NCBI RefSeq assembly: GCF_002024165.1
Contig: NZ_MWQN01000005.1
Location: forward strand, 186,001-250,000
Length of the DNA stretch: 64,000 bases
From: Embleya scabrispora
GTDB lineage: Bacteria > Actinomycetota > Actinomycetes > Streptomycetales > Streptomycetaceae
Direction: 5' to 3'
The position numbers and the translations under genes are program-made. A model generated the notes under the pieces. That model was not told the DNA's origin. It did no database searches and was given only the letters and a program-made list of their open reading frames with translations. The stretch's first letter is position 1, and each line of letters begins with the position of its first letter. Positions 8,671 through 18,742 of this stretch are shown piece by piece.

Positions 8671-9225
8671 TTAGGAGAAGCTGCGCCATTCCTCGGCGGG
8701 GATGTGGCTCTGCGTCGAGTCCGCGCATCGGGGTGCCCATTCCCGGGCGACGAGGACCGGCCGGGTCAGGACGCGGTCCCCGACGCGTTGGACGCGCATC
8801 ACGACGCCGAGGTCGGGCGCGCACAGGTTCGCCTCCAGGGAGAACACCGCCTCGATGCCGTGGGCGACGAGACGGTGGATCAACGCGTCCTCCAGGACGG
8901 ACGGCACCCGACCCACCAGCGGGATCCCGCCGAAGTCCACCTGCGGACCGTTCCGCGCGTCGACGACGATCGCGGCCGGGCCGATCCCCCGGTCGTAGTA
9001 CAGGTGAACCCCGGCTCCCGCGCCGTAGTGGACGGGCCACATGTCGGCCCGCGACACCCACCCGGTGTCGTCTTCAAGCGATCCGATGGTCTCCAGGACC
9101 CCGTCGACCGCGGCCGCCGCCTGCTCGTGGGTCATGCCGAACCTCAGCGGGCCCACGTGCTCGAACGGCGTGAACGACCACACCGCGCGCCGCGACTCCT
9201 CGACCACGTCCCACACACCCGCCAC
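8671..9225 (-). CDS. Hypothetical protein, divergent paralogue A
   Basis: I chose GTG 9225 because GGAGG lies six bases upstream, giving 184 residues. The segments VGPLRFGMT, GVHLYYDRG, VDARNGPQV, LVGRVPSVLE and a final LTRP are shared with the plus-strand gene at 9674-10228, which starts about 450 bases away in the opposite direction. The pair arose by an inverted duplication. The soluble alpha/beta composition resembles small immunity-type proteins, but I recognise no family. Confidence 0.65.
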   Translation of the reverse strand: MAGVWDVVEESRRAVWSFTPFEHVGPLRFGMTHEQAAAAVDGVLETIGSLEDDTGWVSRADMWPVHYGAGAGVHLYYDRGIGPAAIVVDARNGPQVDFGGIPLVGRVPSVLEDALIHRLVAHGIEAVFSLEANLCAPDLGVVMRVQRVGDRVLTRPVLVAREWAPRCADSTQSHIPAEEWRSFS

Positions 9226-9673
9226 GCCGAACCTCCGCCGCTCGTCCGTCGATCCCGCAGCGCGCGGCCGACGCGCGCCCGCCATCGGGGAGGCTACGGG
9301 CACGGGGCGACAACCCGGCCCGCGCATGCCACCACGCTGCGGACCCCGCCGGAGGATCGACGGGGCCACGGTGCGTTCGGTGACGGGGTGGGGGCGGGGA
9401 CGGCTCGGCCCCTCGCGGAGCGCGGCGCCGCCCGGCGTGCCGTGCGGCGGGTTCGTGTGCGCATCGTGCCCAACCGGCGGGCAGGTCGTCCGGCGACGGT
9501 GCCGCGTCGAGCACGGACGGCGGCCCGGTGAACCGGGAGGTGTCTCGGCGGCGGGCGACGGGTTCGGGTTCGGGTTCGACGTCGAACCGGAGGTCGTCGG
9601 TGGGCCGGATCGCAGCCGCCGAGACCGCGGGTCCGCGGCGTCGCGGCGATGTCCGTGGGCACCTGTAGGTTCG

Positions 9674-10228
9674 GTGATCGTGTTCAAGGGTTGGTGGCAT
9701 GTGTTGCCGGACGAAAAGCGGCGGACGTGGCTGCTGGAGCCGTTCGTGGGTGTGGGGCCGCTGCGCTTCGGCATGACCCCCGACGAGATCGCGGACGCGA
9801 TGAGCGAGGTCACCGTGGAAACCGAGCGATACAGGCGCAGTTGTCCGGCGGGCGCCAACGTCTACACGGTCGAGGAGGGGTGGTATCGAGAGTTCGGTCT
9901 GCACCTGTACTACCGGGGCGAGCGGCTCGCGGGCATCGCGGTCGACGCCCTGTGCGGACCACAGGTCCTCGCGGACGGCACGGCGCTGGTCGGCCGAATA
10001 CCCTCCGTCCTCGAGCAATGGATGCTCGATCGCGCCGAGACCCGCCCGCCGTACACCGAACTCGCGTACATGAGCGCGGGCGTTCCCTCCTCCGAGTCGT
10101 TGGGCGTGACGCTCAACGTGCAACGCGAGGGCGACGGCCTCCTCACCCGGCCGATCTTCTACCCCGCCGAGGCACTCGACGACCTTCCCCACTGGCTGCC
10201 GCCGGAGGCCTGGGCGATCCACGACTGA
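9674..10228 (+). CDS. Hypothetical protein, divergent paralogue B
   Basis: This gene of 184 residues starts at GTG 9674, or 182 residues from GTG 9680; AGG at 9667 does not decide between them. It shares VGPLRFGMT, GLHLYYRG, VDALCGPQV, LVGRIPSVLE and LTRP with the minus-strand gene at 8671-9225. Conservation of the whole architecture shows a complete duplicated gene. Function unknown. A strong hairpin 430 bases downstream ends this side of the region. Confidence 0.65.
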   Translation: MIVFKGWWHVLPDEKRRTWLLEPFVGVGPLRFGMTPDEIADAMSEVTVETERYRRSCPAGANVYTVEEGWYREFGLHLYYRGERLAGIAVDALCGPQVLADGTALVGRIPSVLEQWMLDRAETRPPYTELAYMSAGVPSSESLGVTLNVQREGDGLLTRPIFYPAEALDDLPHWLPPEAWAIHD

Positions 10229-10716
10229 GCGCCGTGCGCCGTGCGTGTGAGAATCGACGGATGGTCCCCTACGCGCGTGGCCCGGTCGTCCCGGCGGTTG
10301 TGGACACTCGTCCGCCGTACGCGGTGATGGCGTGTCCGCCCCACGGCGAACGCGCCCTTCCCGAGCCGCGATACCTCGAACCCGACCCGCGGCACCCGGG
10401 CGCCCGGCCCGCGAAGGGCCACGCCTGGACGTCGAGGTCCCGGGCTACCGGCGCCGGCCGATGGCGCCTGTGCCCCGCGTGACCCCGTCGGGGATGACCG
10501 GCCTGGGCGCCGATGGCGTGCGGGCCGCGTGACGCCGCCCCGCCGATGGGGAACCTGCGCGTTGCAGGGGCCGAGGCGCCGTGAGGAAGACCGCGACGAT
10601 CCACGATCGGCGACCGCGCGTTGGAGATCGAGCCGATGCGCCCGCAGGCATCAACGCCGAGCGGCGGCACCCACCTGGGTGCCGCCGCTCTCGCGTACCG
10701 ACCCGCGTTTCGCGAA
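10229..10716. other. Convergent spacer holding a terminator
   Basis: Between two converging genes. Apart from the hairpin at 10659-10690 I see no gene; frames are shadows. Confidence 0.5.
10659..10690. terminator. Near-perfect hairpin, bidirectional terminator
   Basis: The arm GAGCGGCGGCACCCA is followed by CC and then its exact reverse complement, a 15-base-pair stem (less with a sterically allowed loop). It lies 27 bases past the stop of the minus-strand gene and faces the plus-strand gene, so it can serve both. There is no U-tract, as is common in high-GC actinobacteria. Confidence 0.75.
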
Positions 10717-12716
10717 TCAGCCGGGACCGTGACCCCGCTCGACGCGCTGCCACGCATCGGTGAACAGCTCGGGCAGGGTCCGGTCGAAGGTGGCGCGGTA
10801 GTGGATGGTGCGTTTGGGCCCCAGGCGAATGCCGAGGAAAATCGCCTTCCATGTCTCCATCGGGTGGAACCCCGGCCTGTCCGCTTCGGCCCAGGGGCCC
10901 GGCAGGAAGATCCCCCGACGGGCCCGGGAGCGCTTGTCGGGGACCGCCAGACCCGCGTCGACCAGCGCCGTCGCGGCCTTGCGATGACGCGTCGCGGTCC
11001 AGCCGTTCCAGGTGCGCACCCCGCGGTCGGTCGGCGCCTCGAGCGTCAGCAGCTGCAGATACAGGGCCGCCGCGTCCGGCGGCAGGGTCAGCGAGGCGGC
11101 GACCCGGTCCACCAGTTCCGGCACGCTCGCGGCGGGGTTCGCCTCGTAGGTGCCGACGGGCAGCGCGCCGCAACGCACGCGCTCGACCACGCGGGTGAAG
11201 TAGTCGCTGCGGATGCGCCGAACATACGTCGGGACGTCCGTTCCGACGAAGCCGCGGCCGTCGGTGAGTCGCTTCGTGCGCTCGGCGTCGACGTCCAACA
11301 GGGCAGGACGGAAACACAGTTGCGCCCACGACTTGTACCGACCGTGGAACGACGGCGGTGGAGCCCCGATCGCCACGGTCAGCCCGTCGTCGAACGCGGG
11401 CGCGGTCAACGGCTCCGGCCCCACGTAGGGTTCCGGGCCGAAACGCGCGCGCAGATCGTCGGTGACGTCCCCGGCGGCGGTTCCGCCGGGCAGCAGCAGC
11501 CCAGGATGCGCCAAGCGTGCGCGAAGCCCCTCGATCAGGGCCGGGAGGCCTTTCCGGAGCGGGTCGCCGGCGGGCAGTTCGGCGTACACCGTCGGCACCA
11601 TCCCGCCACGTCCTGCAACAGTCGCTCCATCCGCCGCGGTTCGTCCCCCTGGGACGAATCGTCGACCAGGCCGATGCTCATGATCGAGGCGTGGGGCCAG
11701 GTATCCCGGTCCGTGGAGACCAGTGGATCGCCGCTGGGATGAGCAAGGACGGTGCAGAGCTCGGCGGCCGGAGTTTTGGGCTTCAGCGCGGCGATCAGGG
11801 CCCGTGAGGCTTCGGGGACAGAGGCGGGGTGACCGCGTAGGGTCCGCCACACGGCGGCGATCCGGTCGGCGACCACCTTCGGGCCGTCCGGTGCCCACAG
11901 CTCGCCGGGATCCGCCGGCAGGGCGTCTGCGAACAGGTCGAGCCGTTCGGTGTCGATCAGCCAATGCAGTTCCGCCGCGGCGAGCTTGGCTTCGACGTCG
12001 GTCAGGCCCAGGGCCTGCCGCTCCTCGCGATCCGGAAACGGCTCGGGGGACGACCTCGTCCCGGGGTTGGCGGCCAACAGCAGGACGGCCGCGGCGCGGG
12101 AGATTCCGGTGCCGTCGACGAGCCGGGCGACCGCCCCCGGATCCCATGGCATCGGACCGCGGGTCCGCACCAGAGCGATCAGTTCGCGAATCTGTCGCGC
12201 GGCACCCCAACCGCCGCGCGGCGACTCGACGACATCGGTCAACGGGCCCAACCCCGGTGCCGCCGCAGCCCCGCGCCGGAACTCGAGGACGCGCATGCCC
12301 CCCGTGTAGGGGAACAGCCGAATGGTAGCCCCGTGTTCGTCGCGGATCCAGGGCCGGAACACGCTCGGCTCCGACACGTTTCCCACTCGCCATCGGGCAT
12401 CGGCGTCGACGAATACGGACTCCGACCAGACCTCCAACAGGGCCAACAGGCGCTCGCGGTGCTCCGCCGGCGTCGACGGTGTCGCGGCGCGCAACGCGAT
12501 CGCGCCGATCCGGCCGATCAACGCGGTCCATTCGCCGTGACCGACCCGTTCGGGAGCCTGCACCTCGATGGGCGGATCCCAGCCGCCGGACAGGTACCCG
12601 CCGATCCGCTCGAGGCCGACGAGCGAGCCGGCCCGCCAACTTCCGCCCGTCTGAAGCAAACCGGTGACGGCCGAGGGCACACCCTCGTCGTCGATCGCCT
12701 GAAAATCGAGTGTCAT
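10717..12716 (-). CDS. Large hypothetical protein (MolR/DUF4132-like), split by a frameshift
   Basis: ATG 12716, behind AAAGGTGGG, opens a frame that runs to about 11600. The reading then continues in another frame from GMVPTVYAELPAG to the stop at 10717. Joined, the product is about 667 residues. At the junction the sequence reads GTGGCGGGATGG; one extra G restores a continuous protein. The texture (helical, Trp-containing repeats, RFPGP-like patches) resembles large cytosolic MolR/DUF4132-type proteins, a weak assignment. An IS5-family element begins 14 bases upstream of the start and probably separates the gene from its promoter. Confidence 0.55.
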
Positions 12717-12729
12717 GCCCACCTTTCTA

Positions 12730-13684
12730 AGGCCTGTCTGATCTTGTGGTGTCTCGGGGTGGGTTGACGGATGCGGCGTGGGTTCGGATCGAGCCGTTGT
12801 TGCCGGTGGTGGACGGTCGTGGTCGGGCGTGGCGTGATCATCGGCAGGTGATCGACGGGGTGTTGTGGCGGTTGCGCACGGGGGCGCCGTGGCGGGACGT
12901 TCCGGCGCGGTACGGGCCCCGGCAGACGGTGTACGAGCGGTACTCGCGGTACTCGCGGTGGGAGGCGGACGGGACGTGGGCCGCGCTGCTCGAGCACGTG
13001 CGGGTGCGGGACGACGCGGTCGGTCGGGTCGACTGGTCGGTGTCGGTGGACTCCACGGTCGTCCGCGCGCATCGACACGCGGCCGGGGCGCGGAAAAGGG
13101 GGGTTGCGGACGGGGACGAACCGGGCGACGTGGGGCGTGCGGCGCCGGGCCCGACGCCTGCGGGCCGCGAGGGTCTCGGCCGCTCGCGGGGCGGGTTGAC
13201 GACGAAGCTGCATCTCGCGGTGGACGGGCGGGGGTTGCCGTTGTCGATCGTGGTCACCCCGGGACAGGCGGGGGACGCGCCGGCGTTGGACGCGGTGCTC
13301 GCCGGGATTCGTGTGCCGCGGCCGGGTCCGGGTCGGGCCGCGGGTGCGGCCGACCCGGCTGATCGCGGATCGGGCGTACTCCTCGCGGGCCATCCGTGCC
13401 CGGTTGCGGGCGGCGGGGGTGCGGGTGGTGATCCCCGAACGGGCGGATCAGCGGGCGAATCGTCGCCGTCGGGGTCGAGCCGGCGGGCGCCCGCCGGCGT
13501 TCGACCGGCAGGCGTATCGCGAACGCAACGTCGTGGAGCGGTGTTTCGCCCGCCTGAAACAGTTCCGGGCGATCGCCACGCGCTTCGACAAGCTCGCCGC
13601 CCGCTACACGGCGGGCGTCGTCCTGGCCTCACTGATCCTGTGGCTCCGCGAACCACAATCATGATCGTTTTGTCAGACAGGCCC
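12730..13684 (+). mobile_element. IS5-family insertion sequence
   Basis: A 955-base element. Its ends are imperfect inverted repeats: AGGCCTGTCTGA on the left and GGGCCTGTCTGA read inward from the right. TA occurs immediately outside both ends (12728-12729, 13685-13686), consistent with the short target duplication of the IS427-type IS5 group. It carries one transposase in two overlapping frames. It sits just upstream of the large minus-strand gene, so it postdates that gene. Confidence 0.8.
12746..13664 (+). CDS. IS5-family transposase in two frames
   Basis: The first frame, from GTG 12746, has LTDAAWVRIEPLLP and GVLWRLRTGAPWRDVP, then VSVDSTVVRAH with the first catalytic Asp. The second frame (to 13664) has LIADRAYSSRAIR with the second Asp, and ERNVVERCFARLKQFR with the catalytic Glu. 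The frames join near 13340 in a GGG run. Many IS427-group elements make the full enzyme by -1 frameshifting, so this may be active rather than broken. Confidence 0.85.
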
Positions 13685-13729
13685 TAGCAGAGATCCATCC
13701 GACCCAGGTCGGACTCGGGCCGGCGGCTT

Positions 13730-13975
13730 CTACGGTTCACCCATGCGCGGGACGGCGGCCGAAGCGTCTGCGATCCGACGTTCGGGGGCATCCGGGGTGC
13801 GTGTGTGCACCCGGCGGGGTGGGGGCGCCACCGCCTGGGAGAAGTTGGCGAAGGGCTCCGCGGCAGCGATCAATGCGAGCAGCGCGGTGGATGTCTCGGT
13901 GTTCGGGTGCTCGGCGAGCACCGCGCGCGCGTGGGTGATCGCCGCGCGCAACGCTTCATGGCGACTGGTGGGCAT
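13730..13975 (-). CDS. Small helical hypothetical protein
   Basis: An 81-residue protein from ATG 13975, with GGAGGTGA upstream at good spacing. The first 50 residues form two likely helices (HEALRAAITHARAVLAEH, then a second around ALLALIAAAEPF), and the tail is Pro/Arg-rich. The plus-strand frame over the same bases looks like a shadow. Function unknown. Confidence 0.5.
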   Translation of the reverse strand: MPTSRHEALRAAITHARAVLAEHPNTETSTALLALIAAAEPFANFSQAVAPPPRRVHTRTPDAPERRIADASAAVPRMGEP

Positions 13976-14239
13976 CGGCCGTCACCTCCGGGTCGATACG
14001 ACGCGCGTCTATCGTCATTCTCCCCAAAACCGACTGCTCACTCGGCATCGAGGAGACGCCTGAAGCGGGCGAAGCGCCGGCGTGGTCGACGTGACGGGGT
14101 CGACCGCTCGGCGACTTCGGCACGGCGTCTCCGTCTGCGCCTCTTCGGCGGGCGACCGCCCCGGCGTGGGCTTCCCCGTCGGCGCAGACACCGGCTGCCG
14201 ATCCCGCAGCGGGATCCACCGGTGGATCTTCGACTCGGG

Positions 14240-14661
14240 TCACTGGGGCGGTGCCACGTTGGTGATGCCGGTCACGGCGTCCTGGAGGCGGCGCACGGCG
14301 TCCTCGGCTTCCGTGTACTGCTTGGGGCTGGGGATGGTGGTGCCGAAGGAGTGGCGGTTTTCGGCGGGCAGGGCGCGCCAGCGCAGGACGGGTTCGAGCA
14401 CGGTCAGGGCGCCGGAGAGGAACCAGGCCAGGTGTCCGTGGGTGCGGGCGAGGGAGACCGCCAGGACGGCGAGCGTCTCGCGTAGCCGTTCGAGCCGGTC
14501 GATCGGCGCCAGGGCCTCCTGGGTCTCCGGCGGTCCAATGGCCTCGCGCAGGTCGGCTTCGACCTGTAGGAAGAGGGAGCGTTCGAGGGGGTCAGGGCCC
14601 ATACGCGGTCGCGCACCTGCTGGTGGGCCTCATCGGTAAGGTCCGCCATCTCTGTCTGCAT
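14240..14661 (-). CDS. Hypothetical helical protein, probably frameshifted near its start
   Basis: The frame ending at 14240 encodes 120 residues from an ATG at 14602 that has no ribosome-binding site. One frame away, from ATG 14661, the sequence reads MADLTDEAHQQVRDRVWAL. It would join smoothly to LERSLFLQVEADLREA if one C were added to the C run near 14590, giving about 140 residues of continuous helical protein. Ends in TGITNVAPPQ. Family unknown. Confidence 0.5.
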
Positions 14662-14940
14662 GTCCACGCGGAGCACAGTAGTGATCACGGGTGTTGCTCG
14701 CCGGCGCGGGGCGAGACGGGCGCCCCTGTCCTGTGGGGCACCCACCGTCGCCCCGCCTGGCCGACCCGCTCCTACCCGCACGGACGGGCCGCGGGAGCGT
14801 CATCACCACATCTGCGGGTACCGGCGTGATTCCGGGTCGCGCCCCCCGCAGCCTCACGTGCCATCGCCCCTCCCAGGGGTGACCGGACGTCACCACGCAT
14901 CGTCGGATACGCCTGCGGGCGACCGGGCTAGGTTCGGAGC
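14662..14940. other. Divergent spacer
   Basis: No gene seen. The plus-strand gene at 14941 has a -10-like TAGGTT six bases before its ATG, suggesting leaderless transcription. Confidence 0.45.
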
Positions 14941-15789
14941 ATGCAATCTGGTGATGTCGATCTGCGGGTGGCGCCGGTCGAACACGTATTGGACTTGGTC
15001 GAGCACGGACTCCGGGTCCGGTTGGACACGGACTCGGTCGTGCGCAAACGGCGATCGGTGGGCGCCCGTACGAGTCGAGGCACGTGGGTGCGGATCGAGC
15101 GCCGCAGCCTGCACAGGATCGACGGGCAGGGCTGGAACGGCGTCGAGAGCGCCGCCGTCCTGACCGGTATCGCGAAGCCCGAGTGGTTCGCGGGAATGGC
15201 GTGGCGCGAGACCGTTACCGACGCCATGTGGCGTGTGGACGAAACCGAACTGGTCGTCGCGTCACCGGTGAAAGCCGGTGGCCGCCTGGTCGTCGATCCC
15301 GGACTGCCCGACGCGTGGTGGTCGACGCTGAACGCGTCGTTGGACGCGTTGGCGGGACAGGACACCACCCGCGTCGCTACGCCCGACACCGTGACCGTCA
15401 CCCCCGCCGTGGTCACGGAGTCGATCCGGGCGACGTTCGGCGACGGGATCGACACGACGCTGACCGAGTGGGTGCCGGCGCACGCGGACCTGAATTGGGC
15501 GAACGTGACCGGACCCCAATGCTGGATCCTCGACTGGGAGGACTGGGGATTGGCTCCGCGCGGCTTGGACGCCGCCACGCTGTGGGGCAACTCCCTCGCC
15601 GTCCCGGACCTGGCCGAGCGGGTACGTCGGGAGCGGCACGCGGATCTGGAGTCCCGATCGGGGCGGCTGATGGCGCTGTTCTTCTGCGCGAAGGTCATGG
15701 GCCGCTCAAACGATCCGACAGACCCGCTGGTGGGCCCCGCCCGGCGTGAAAGCGTCAGGTTGGTCGGGGAGCTGCGGCTATCGCGTTGA
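14941..15789 (+). CDS. APH/choline-kinase-like phosphotransferase
   Basis: The 282-residue protein has HADLNWANVTG near residue 180, matching the catalytic HxDxxxxN loop of aminoglycoside phosphotransferase-like kinases, then WILDWEDWG with the metal-binding Asp. The N-terminal lobe is short. Such enzymes phosphorylate small molecules, and resistance is only one of many roles. Translation probably starts at ATG 14941, which lies six bases after TAGGTT. The gene stands alone before a degraded stretch. Confidence 0.75.
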   Translation: MQSGDVDLRVAPVEHVLDLVEHGLRVRLDTDSVVRKRRSVGARTSRGTWVRIERRSLHRIDGQGWNGVESAAVLTGIAKPEWFAGMAWRETVTDAMWRVDETELVVASPVKAGGRLVVDPGLPDAWWSTLNASLDALAGQDTTRVATPDTVTVTPAVVTESIRATFGDGIDTTLTEWVPAHADLNWANVTGPQCWILDWEDWGLAPRGLDAATLWGNSLAVPDLAERVRRERHADLESRSGRLMALFFCAKVMGRSNDPTDPLVGPARRESVRLVGELRLSR

Positions 15790-15802
15790 TAAGGGGCATC
15801 CG

Positions 15803-15990
15803 CTAGGCCCGGCGATACACGTCGGTGTGCTCGAAGTCGGGCAGCGTGGCCCGGCGGCCGCTCTGGAAGCCGGTGCTGACGAAGTCGCTGCCGGTGGTGG
15901 CGTTCAGCGCCCAGTTGACCAGCACCCGGGTGCCGGCCGTGACGGTCGGCAGGGCCATCAGGTTGTGGGACAGCGCACCCGTGATCGAGG
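15803..15990 (-). pseudogene. C-terminal remnant, possibly of an FAD-dependent oxidoreductase
   Basis: On the minus strand an open stretch of about 62 residues ends at TAG (15803-15805). It has no start, and an in-frame stop lies just upstream. It contains LMALPTVTAGTRVLVNWALN and TLPDFEHTDVYRRA, which recall the C-terminal end of NADH dehydrogenase-like proteins. The match is weak. The plus strand just beyond ends another short open tail (AVPSLYSLA), so a recombination joint may lie near 15980. Confidence 0.35.
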
Positions 15991-16036
15991 CCGTGCCCTC
16001 CCTCTACTCGCTCGCCTGACGCCTGGAGAACACCCG

Positions 16037-16986
16037 ATGACCCCCGACGCCGACCGCGACCACCTGCGTGCCTTGGTCCTGACCACCGCCCGCACACTGC
16101 ACCCCACCCGCGACATCGACGCGTCCACCGCTCTGGACGAACTGGGACTCGACTCGCTCGACCGCCTCGCCCTGGCCGTCGACGTCGAACACGCCACCGG
16201 CCTGGAACTGCCCGACCGCGTACTCACCGACGCCGCCACGCTCGACGACCTCGTCACCCACCTCGACCACGCACCACGCGGCCCGCGCACCGGATCCCGC
16301 CCGACCACCGAACCCACTCCCGAAGAGCCGACCGCCGACGAGGACCCGACCGCCGACGTCGATCGGACCGGCCGCCCGCAGCCGCAGGACCGGCCCGACA
16401 CCGGTGCCGGCTTCCACGGGCCCGGCCACGCGGATCCCGGCTCCATGGTCGGGGAGAACACCCGCCTGTGGCACCAGGCGCAGGTCGCCACCGGCGCCCG
16501 CGTCGGCGCCGACTGCGTCGTGGGCAAGGGCGCCTACATCGGCACCGGCAGCGTCCTGGGCGACCGCGTCAAGATCGGCAACCACGCGAGCGTGTTCGGC
16601 GCCCGCGTCGCCGACGCGGTGATGATCTGCCCCGGGGCGCTCCTCCTCGAAGACGCCGCAGCCCGCGCCACCACCCCGACGGCCGGCGCAAAGGGCCCGA
16701 CGACTTCGACCGCACCCCGGTCACCGTCGAGTACGGCGCCACCATCGGCGCAGGCGCCGGCGTCGCCCCCGGAGTGCGGATCGGCCGCCATGCCATGGTC
16801 GCCCTCAGGGCCGTCGTCGCCCGCGACGTCCCCGCCCACGCCCTCGTCGCCGGCAACCCCGCCCGCCCCTGCGGCTGGGCGTGCGCCTGCGGCCACACCC
16901 TCGGCACCGACCTCGCCTGCCCGCACTGCGCCCGCGCCCACCGCCCCCACGGCACCGGCCTGACCGAGGTCGCCCCACGCGAGTGA
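16037..16986 (+). CDS. Acyl carrier protein fused to a left-handed beta-helix acyltransferase, frameshifted
   Basis: ATG 16037 follows GGAG. Residues 1-80 are an acyl carrier domain with the phosphopantetheine Ser in LGLDSLDRLA. After an acidic linker comes a hexapeptide-repeat acyltransferase of the WbpD/NeuD type, with repeats such as ARVGADCVVGKGAYIG. At about 16670 the frame is lost in ATTPTAG. Adding one C to the CCCC run restores DGRRKGPDDFD and the remaining repeats, then a Cys-rich zinc-ribbon-like tail to 16986. The ACP fusion suggests an acyl-ACP donor rather than acetyl-CoA. It forms a cassette with the DegT and Gfo/Idh genes downstream. Confidence 0.65.
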
Positions 16987-17070
16987 TCGTCACACCGGTT
17001 TGTCACACGCTCGTCGCAACCCGCCGTGCCGCCGCACCCCGGCGGCGGCACGGCACTAGCGTCCCCAGGC

Positions 17071-17586
17071 ATGACCCACCTACCCCCCGCCGAGTACTAC
17101 GCGACGCTGCCCCACCACATCGGCGGCGCCGGAGCGATCCTCCACGACACCGACGGCCGATTCCTCCTGGTCGAACCCGCCTACGGCGACGGCCACTGGG
17201 AAATCCCCGGCGGCGCCATGGACGAAGGCGAATACCCCTGGGACACCGCCCGCCGCGAGATCAAGGAGGAACTCGGACTCGACCTCACCCCCGGTCGCCT
17301 CCTGGCCGTCGACTGGGTACCGCCCCAACCCGACGGCCGCCCCGCCCTCGCGAACTACCTCTTCGACGGCGGACCCGTCACCGAAACCCACGCCAAGGAA
17401 CGCATCCGCCTCGCCGCCGGCGAACTCACCGCATGGCACCTCGCGGCACCCACCGAGTGGGACACCCTCATGGCCCCCCACATGGCCCGCCGCCTCCACG
17501 CCTGCGCCAACGCGCTCGCCGACCACACCACCGCCTACCTCCACCACGGCACCGCCCCCACCAACAACCACCGCGACCACCGCTGA
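17071..17586 (+). CDS. NUDIX hydrolase
   Basis: The 171-residue protein has a complete NUDIX box from GAMDEGE to REIKEELGL near residues 49-71. These enzymes hydrolyse nucleoside diphosphates linked to another group. Its place between the acyltransferase and the aminotransferase suggests action on a nucleotide-activated intermediate, but that is inference. TAGCGT lies eight bases before ATG 17071, so leaderless transcription is plausible. Confidence 0.8.
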   Translation: MTHLPPAEYYATLPHHIGGAGAILHDTDGRFLLVEPAYGDGHWEIPGGAMDEGEYPWDTARREIKEELGLDLTPGRLLAVDWVPPQPDGRPALANYLFDGGPVTETHAKERIRLAAGELTAWHLAAPTEWDTLMAPHMARRLHACANALADHTTAYLHHGTAPTNNHRDHR

Positions 17587-17634
17587 CCCGGAAAACCCCT
17601 TCCGCGTCGGCCACCGACCCGGAAGGACACCACC

Positions 17635-18742
17635 GTGCACCCCACTATCCCCATCGCCTACACCCACCTGCACGAGGACGACATCACCGCCGCCACCCGC
17701 GTCCTGCGCAGCGGCCGACTCGCCCAAGGCCCCGAAGTCGAGGCCCTCGAAACCGAGTTCGGCGCCTGGTCGACGGCCGCCACTGCGTCGCCGTCAACTC
17801 CGGAACCAGCGCCCTGTGGCTGACCGTCCTGGCCCTGGGCATCGGCCCCGGCGACGAGGTGATCCTGCCCTCCTTCACCTTCGCCGCCACCGCCGCAGCG
17901 ATCCGCCTGACCGGCGCCACCTGCGTCTTCGCCGACATCGACCCCCACACCCACACCCTGGACCACGACGCCGCAGCCGCCGCCATCACCGAACGCACCG
18001 CGGCGCTGCTGCCCGTCCACCTCTACGGCCACCCCGCCGACACCACCCGCCTGGGCGCCCTCGCCCGACGCCACGGCCTCGCCCTGATCGAAGACGCCGC
18101 CCAAGCCCACGGCGCCACCCACCACCACACCCCCGCCGGAGCCCTGGGCACCGCAGCGGCCTTCAGCTTCTACCCCACCAAGAACATGCAAGCCATCGAA
18201 GGCGGCATGATCACCACCGCCGACCCCACCCTCGCCCACACCCTGCGCCTGCTGCGCAACCACGGATCCGCCACCCGCTACCACCACGAGATCGTCGGCA
18301 CCAACGCCCGCATGAACGACGTCAACGCCGCCGTCGCCCGCACCCAACTCACCCGCCTGCCCGACGCCATCCGCGCCCGACGACAACACGCGGCCCACCT
18401 GACCGCCGCCCTCGCCACCCTGCCCGGCATCACCACCCCGACCACGGCACCCGGCACCGGCCACGCCCACCACCAGTACACGATCCGCGTGCACCGCCAC
18501 CGCGACATCCTCGCCCAGGCCCTCACCGCCCACGGCATCGGCAACGCCGTCCACTACCCCACCCCCTCCACCGCCAACCCGCCTACCGCACCCCCGCCGA
18601 CCTGCCCCACACCGACCTCGCCGCCGCCGAAGTCCTCTCCCTCCCCGTCCACCCCGCCCTCACCCACGACGACCTCGACCGCATCACCACCACCCTCACC
18701 GCGCTCTGCGCCTCGCCCGACCACGCCCGGAGCCGGCGATGA
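17635..18742 (+). CDS. DegT/DnrJ/EryC1-family aminotransferase, with two frameshifts
   Basis: GTG 17635 follows GGAAGGA. The start is THLHEDDITAATRVLRSGRL. The frame shifts near 17768, where one C would give VDGRHCVAVNSGTSALW, and near 18575, where one C would give HRQPAYRTPADLPHTD. The middle has the PLP lysine in FSFYPTKNMQAIEGG and LIEDAAQAHGA. The family transaminates nucleotide-linked ketosugars. The repaired product is about 369 residues, a normal length. The stop overlaps the next start as ATGA. As read, the gene is broken. Confidence 0.75.

Noticed and set aside
12746-13664. IS5 transposase as a simple pseudogene
   Set aside because: The two-frame layout is the normal form of many IS427-group transposases and needs one G less, not more, unlike the other frameshifts.
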